A program made the position numbers and the translations under genes. From the NCBI GenBank assembly GCA_028554645.1, contig JAQOOI010000064.1, positions 2,356,001-2,420,000 on the forward strand: a DNA stretch of 64,000 bases, given 5' to 3'. Every line of letters starts with the position of its first letter. Position 1 is the stretch's first letter. This DNA comes from Omphalotus guepiniiformis. Its lineage: Eukaryota > Basidiomycota > Agaricomycetes > Agaricales > Omphalotaceae. Positions 61,969 through 64,000 of the stretch are shown in pieces. A model generated the notes under the pieces. It did no database searches. It saw nothing but the letters and a program-made list of their open reading frames with translations, and was not told the DNA's origin.

Positions 61969-62737
61969 TGAGGTTGGAGCGTGAATAGAAGAGGTTGTTG
62001 TTCCTTGTTTGTGGTGCAGGTCCAATTGAACCTGGCCGGCCCGCCCATCGCAGTGTCGACCAGTGCGCCGCGGAAGATTCAGAACTATTGAGTATTCTGC
62101 CTCCGTTTCTCACCAAATGTTACGAAAAAGTCCAATAACTTGTTGGTATTACTAGTATTACCAACATTTATCACTTCCGGGTTTATCGCAGCTTCGACAG
62201 GTCCCCTTCTGAAGCCTCGAGTTAGGATTTACGAAAATATTTGACGCCGTTATCCCGTCGCAGCAGCTTCAATGTTTCTCGAGCAGGCTTTAGCTGATGT
62301 CGGAGGTCAGATCCTCTCTTTCTCCATTGCCTCGATCTCAGATGTCGTATCATAAACAGAAAATGAACTCCGCGCTGCCAAAAATACAGCACCTGTAACA
62401 GAACTCTTACCTTTTCCAGATTGTTGCTCTTCTCTGTAATCCAGATGCTGCGTTGGAACTGCCGGGCCCGATTATATGTGTCTTGGTGATCGCATTGCTC
62501 TCCGTCATTTGCGATATAACATTTGATCTGTCCAATGAGATCTTGACGCAAACACTGAATTGGTGTCTAGGTAAGGAACGCTCGTATTTGGTGCGGGCGA
62601 GACACCTCGTGTATAAAGATGCCTCAATGGACCATCATATCTCTCCAGCAGCTCACTCATTTACTTGAACATCCTCGTCTATCGTTCCCTCGTTGACAGG
62701 CCAGTTAGATTTCATCCTCACTCATTTCGAAATCAAG
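61969..62737. promoter_or_regulatory. Divergent promoter region SF3B4 / peptide precursor, with TATA box
   Basis: About 770 bp between opposite starts. TATAAAGA at 62612-62619 lies about 126 bp before the precursor ATG and is the clearest TATA box in the window, as expected for a strongly or conditionally expressed gene. An imperfect 22-bp palindrome TTGGTATTACTAGTATTACC (62143-62164) lies further upstream, near SF3B4. Confidence 0.55.
62612..62619 (+). promoter_or_regulatory. TATA box of the repeat-peptide gene
   Basis: TATAAAGA about 126 bp before the ATG at 62738; a CT-rich initiator-like stretch (CATCCTCGTCTATCGTTCCC) follows at 62669-62688. Confidence 0.6.
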
Positions 62738-63498
62738 ATGTTCAAGCACCTCATCGTCTTCCTCTGCGCCATCTTTGTCTTGGGGATGTTGGCCACTGCA
62801 ACCCCCGTTCCCGCTGACGGAACCCTCACGAAGAAGGAACTCAAGCAGCTCAAGTTGAAGCGAGGTGACCCCAACCCATACGTCATGCGCGACGACGCCG
62901 ACAAGCCCAAACCGTCTGAGAAGTGAGTTTCCTTCGTACACGTTGCCTTATCTCGGGGCAGTACTAACCAGCATATTTCAGGCCCCACAAGCGTGACGAT
63001 GCCCACGCTCCTAAGCCTTCAAAGTATCTATCAATTCTATTTCATGATTCGATTGCAGTCTTTAATTGATCGTTAAAGGGTTTACAAGCGTGACGATGCT
63101 CATGCTCCCAAACCCTCGAAGTACGTAGACAACCTTTTCATTTCATCTATTACATTGCAGTCGCTAATCAACGTCTACACAGGGTGTACAAACGTGATGA
63201 TGCTCACGCTCCAAAGCCTTCGAAGTATGTTGACGGCGTTGTTCAACAATACGATTAAAATATACTCAATCAATCTACATACAGGGTGTACAAACGTGAC
63301 GATGCTCATGCTCCCAAGCCTTCAAAGTATGTAGACATTCTTTTCACCGATATAATTGAAGTATCTAATTACTTTCATACAGGGTGTACAAGCGTGACGA
63401 TGCTCATGCTCCCAAACCTTCGAAGTATGCAAATAACCATTTTTGACAGTATCAGCAGGAGTAGCTTACTTGGATTTTACAGGGTGTACCGGGCTTAA
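62738..63498 (+). CDS. Secreted Kex2-processed repeat peptide precursor
   Basis: A 136-residue secretory precursor assembled from seven exons: 62738-62922, 62982-63023, 63079-63120, 63183-63224, 63285-63326, 63383-63424, 63483-63498. Introns are 55-62 nt with GT-AG ends. Residues 1 to about 22 are a signal peptide (MFKHLIVFLCAIFVLGMLAT). A pro-region ends at KR41-42. A degenerate unit (MRDDADKPKPSEKPHKR) precedes five copies of DDAHAPKPSKVY at residues 67-78, 81-92, 95-106, 109-120 and 123-134. Each is preceded by KR, and the last is followed by RA and stop. Kex2 cutting after KR would release four identical 14-mers, plus one C-terminal variant; carboxypeptidase trimming would leave 12-mers ending in Tyr. 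There is no Cys and no CaaX motif. Known Kex2-repeat families include yeast alpha-factor, Ustilago repellent and dikaritin RiPP precursors. Which of these it resembles functionally cannot be told from sequence. Confidence 0.85.
62982..63424 (+). repeat. Tandem exon-intron repeat (five 42-nt exons)
   Basis: Five consecutive 42-nt exons, each starting at the third codon position of a Lys and ending with AA of the next Lys, separated by introns of 55-62 nt. Repeat period is about 98-104 nt. Exons are near-identical; introns have diverged, sharing mainly GTATGTAGAC-like starts and CATACAG-like ends. Confidence 0.85.
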
Positions 63499-64000
63499 AG
63501 AGACGATCACTCGACATTGAACTCAGCCTTGATTTGCTTGTATGGTATATTCCACGACTTGTGTGTATCCTTATCCTGATGCTTGACAGGTCTTTTGATT
63601 ATCCTTCTTGGCTGCTTCGTGTCTTCTCATGCTTGCCGTTTGCACTAGAAACCAAAGTGCTTTTATGTATACATCCCTCTTGTCTGGGTATGACTCGGTT
63701 CAGTCAAGCTCGGTACATTGAGAAGTATTGGACTCAAGTCGTGTATTGAATATTCCTGTATAGAATGTGGACTTTTTATATAAACATATGCTGATTGCAT
63801 TCATGCAATGGACTTGTTCTTATTCGTTGTGTCAGTCCACAACAATTTTTATCTTTCGATGCAGTATCTTTCCCTCTCTTATATCTGGGTGTGTTCAACT
63901 AAGGTTGGATAATTGAGGAGTATACTGAAATTTCTGAACATAGATTGTGTTCTATATATATACACACACTTTCACGCAATGAATTTGTACTCATCCCTCA
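63499..64000. other. 3' region of the peptide gene to window end
   Basis: No coding segment recognised. Tandem-like TATAGAATGTG...TCTATATATATACACAC sequences and two related stretches (ATTGCATTCATGCAATGGAC at 63794 and TTTCACGCAATGAATTTG at 63970) suggest a small local duplication. Confidence 0.4.

Noticed and set aside
62143..62164. 22-bp palindrome TTGGTATTACTAGTATTACC...
   Set aside because: Two symmetric mismatches, single copy and AT-rich; I list it only as part of the promoter description.
62738..63498. Repeat-peptide gene as a basidiomycete mating pheromone
   Set aside because: Basidiomycete pheromone precursors are short and end in a CaaX farnesylation motif. This protein has a classical signal peptide, Kex2 sites and ends VYRA without Cys.

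Overview
This window is nuclear DNA of a filamentous basidiomycete, most likely an Agaricomycete. The evidence is short, frequent GT-AG introns of about 50-60 nt, densely packed genes on both strands, and protein types typical of the group: a SCAP-like sterol sensor, a Dicer-like RNase III, a GH55 glucanase, a G1 cyclin and a YANK-type kinase. Exon joins below were read by hand from splice signals and protein-family conservation, so internal exon edges are approximate unless stated.

Layout. 1-24.6 kb is gene-dense housekeeping sequence: LCB1 of serine palmitoyltransferase (cut by the window edge), a YANK/STK32-like kinase (-), the E3-binding protein PDX1 of pyruvate dehydrogenase (-), SCAP (+), a membrane-anchored beta-propeller/amidohydrolase (-), a small lysine/glutamate-rich protein (-), a phosducin-like chaperone (-), a Dicer-like protein (+), a 572-bp foldback transposon with CACTA ends, and an AhpD/CMD-like protein (+). 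24.6-37.0 kb is gene-poor: one serine-rich protein of unknown role (28.2-30.3 kb), microsatellites, a degenerate dispersed repeat, TAAG-rich palindromes and a possible amidase relic. 37.0-49.9 kb holds a GH55 exo-beta-1,3-glucanase (-), a decayed MIF/tautomerase pseudogene (-), glutathione reductase (-), a PLC-like phosphodiesterase (-), the checkpoint clamp subunit RAD1 (+) and an unrecognised conserved-looking protein (+). 50.2-64.0 kb holds a polytopic membrane protein (-), an FAD monooxygenase (+), a G1 cyclin (+), EMC4 (-, split into small exons), the splicing factor SF3B4/Hsh49 (-) and a secreted Kex2-type repeat peptide precursor (+).

Most genes are independent housekeeping loci. There is no biosynthetic cluster and no operon logic. 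Several pairs are divergent and probably share a promoter region: PDX1/SCAP, phosducin-like/Dicer, PLC-like/RAD1 and SF3B4/peptide precursor.

The most novel element is at 62,738-63,498. It encodes a 136-residue secretory precursor with five identical 12-residue peptides (DDAHAPKPSKVY) behind KR sites. Each repeat unit lies on its own 42-nt symmetric exon, and the four VYKR-type repeat exons differ from one another only at synonymous positions. It looks like a Kex2-processed secreted peptide (signal or RiPP precursor) whose repeat number can change by exon gain, loss or skipping. Second are the CACTA-type foldback element just downstream of the Dicer-like gene and the MIF pseudogene.
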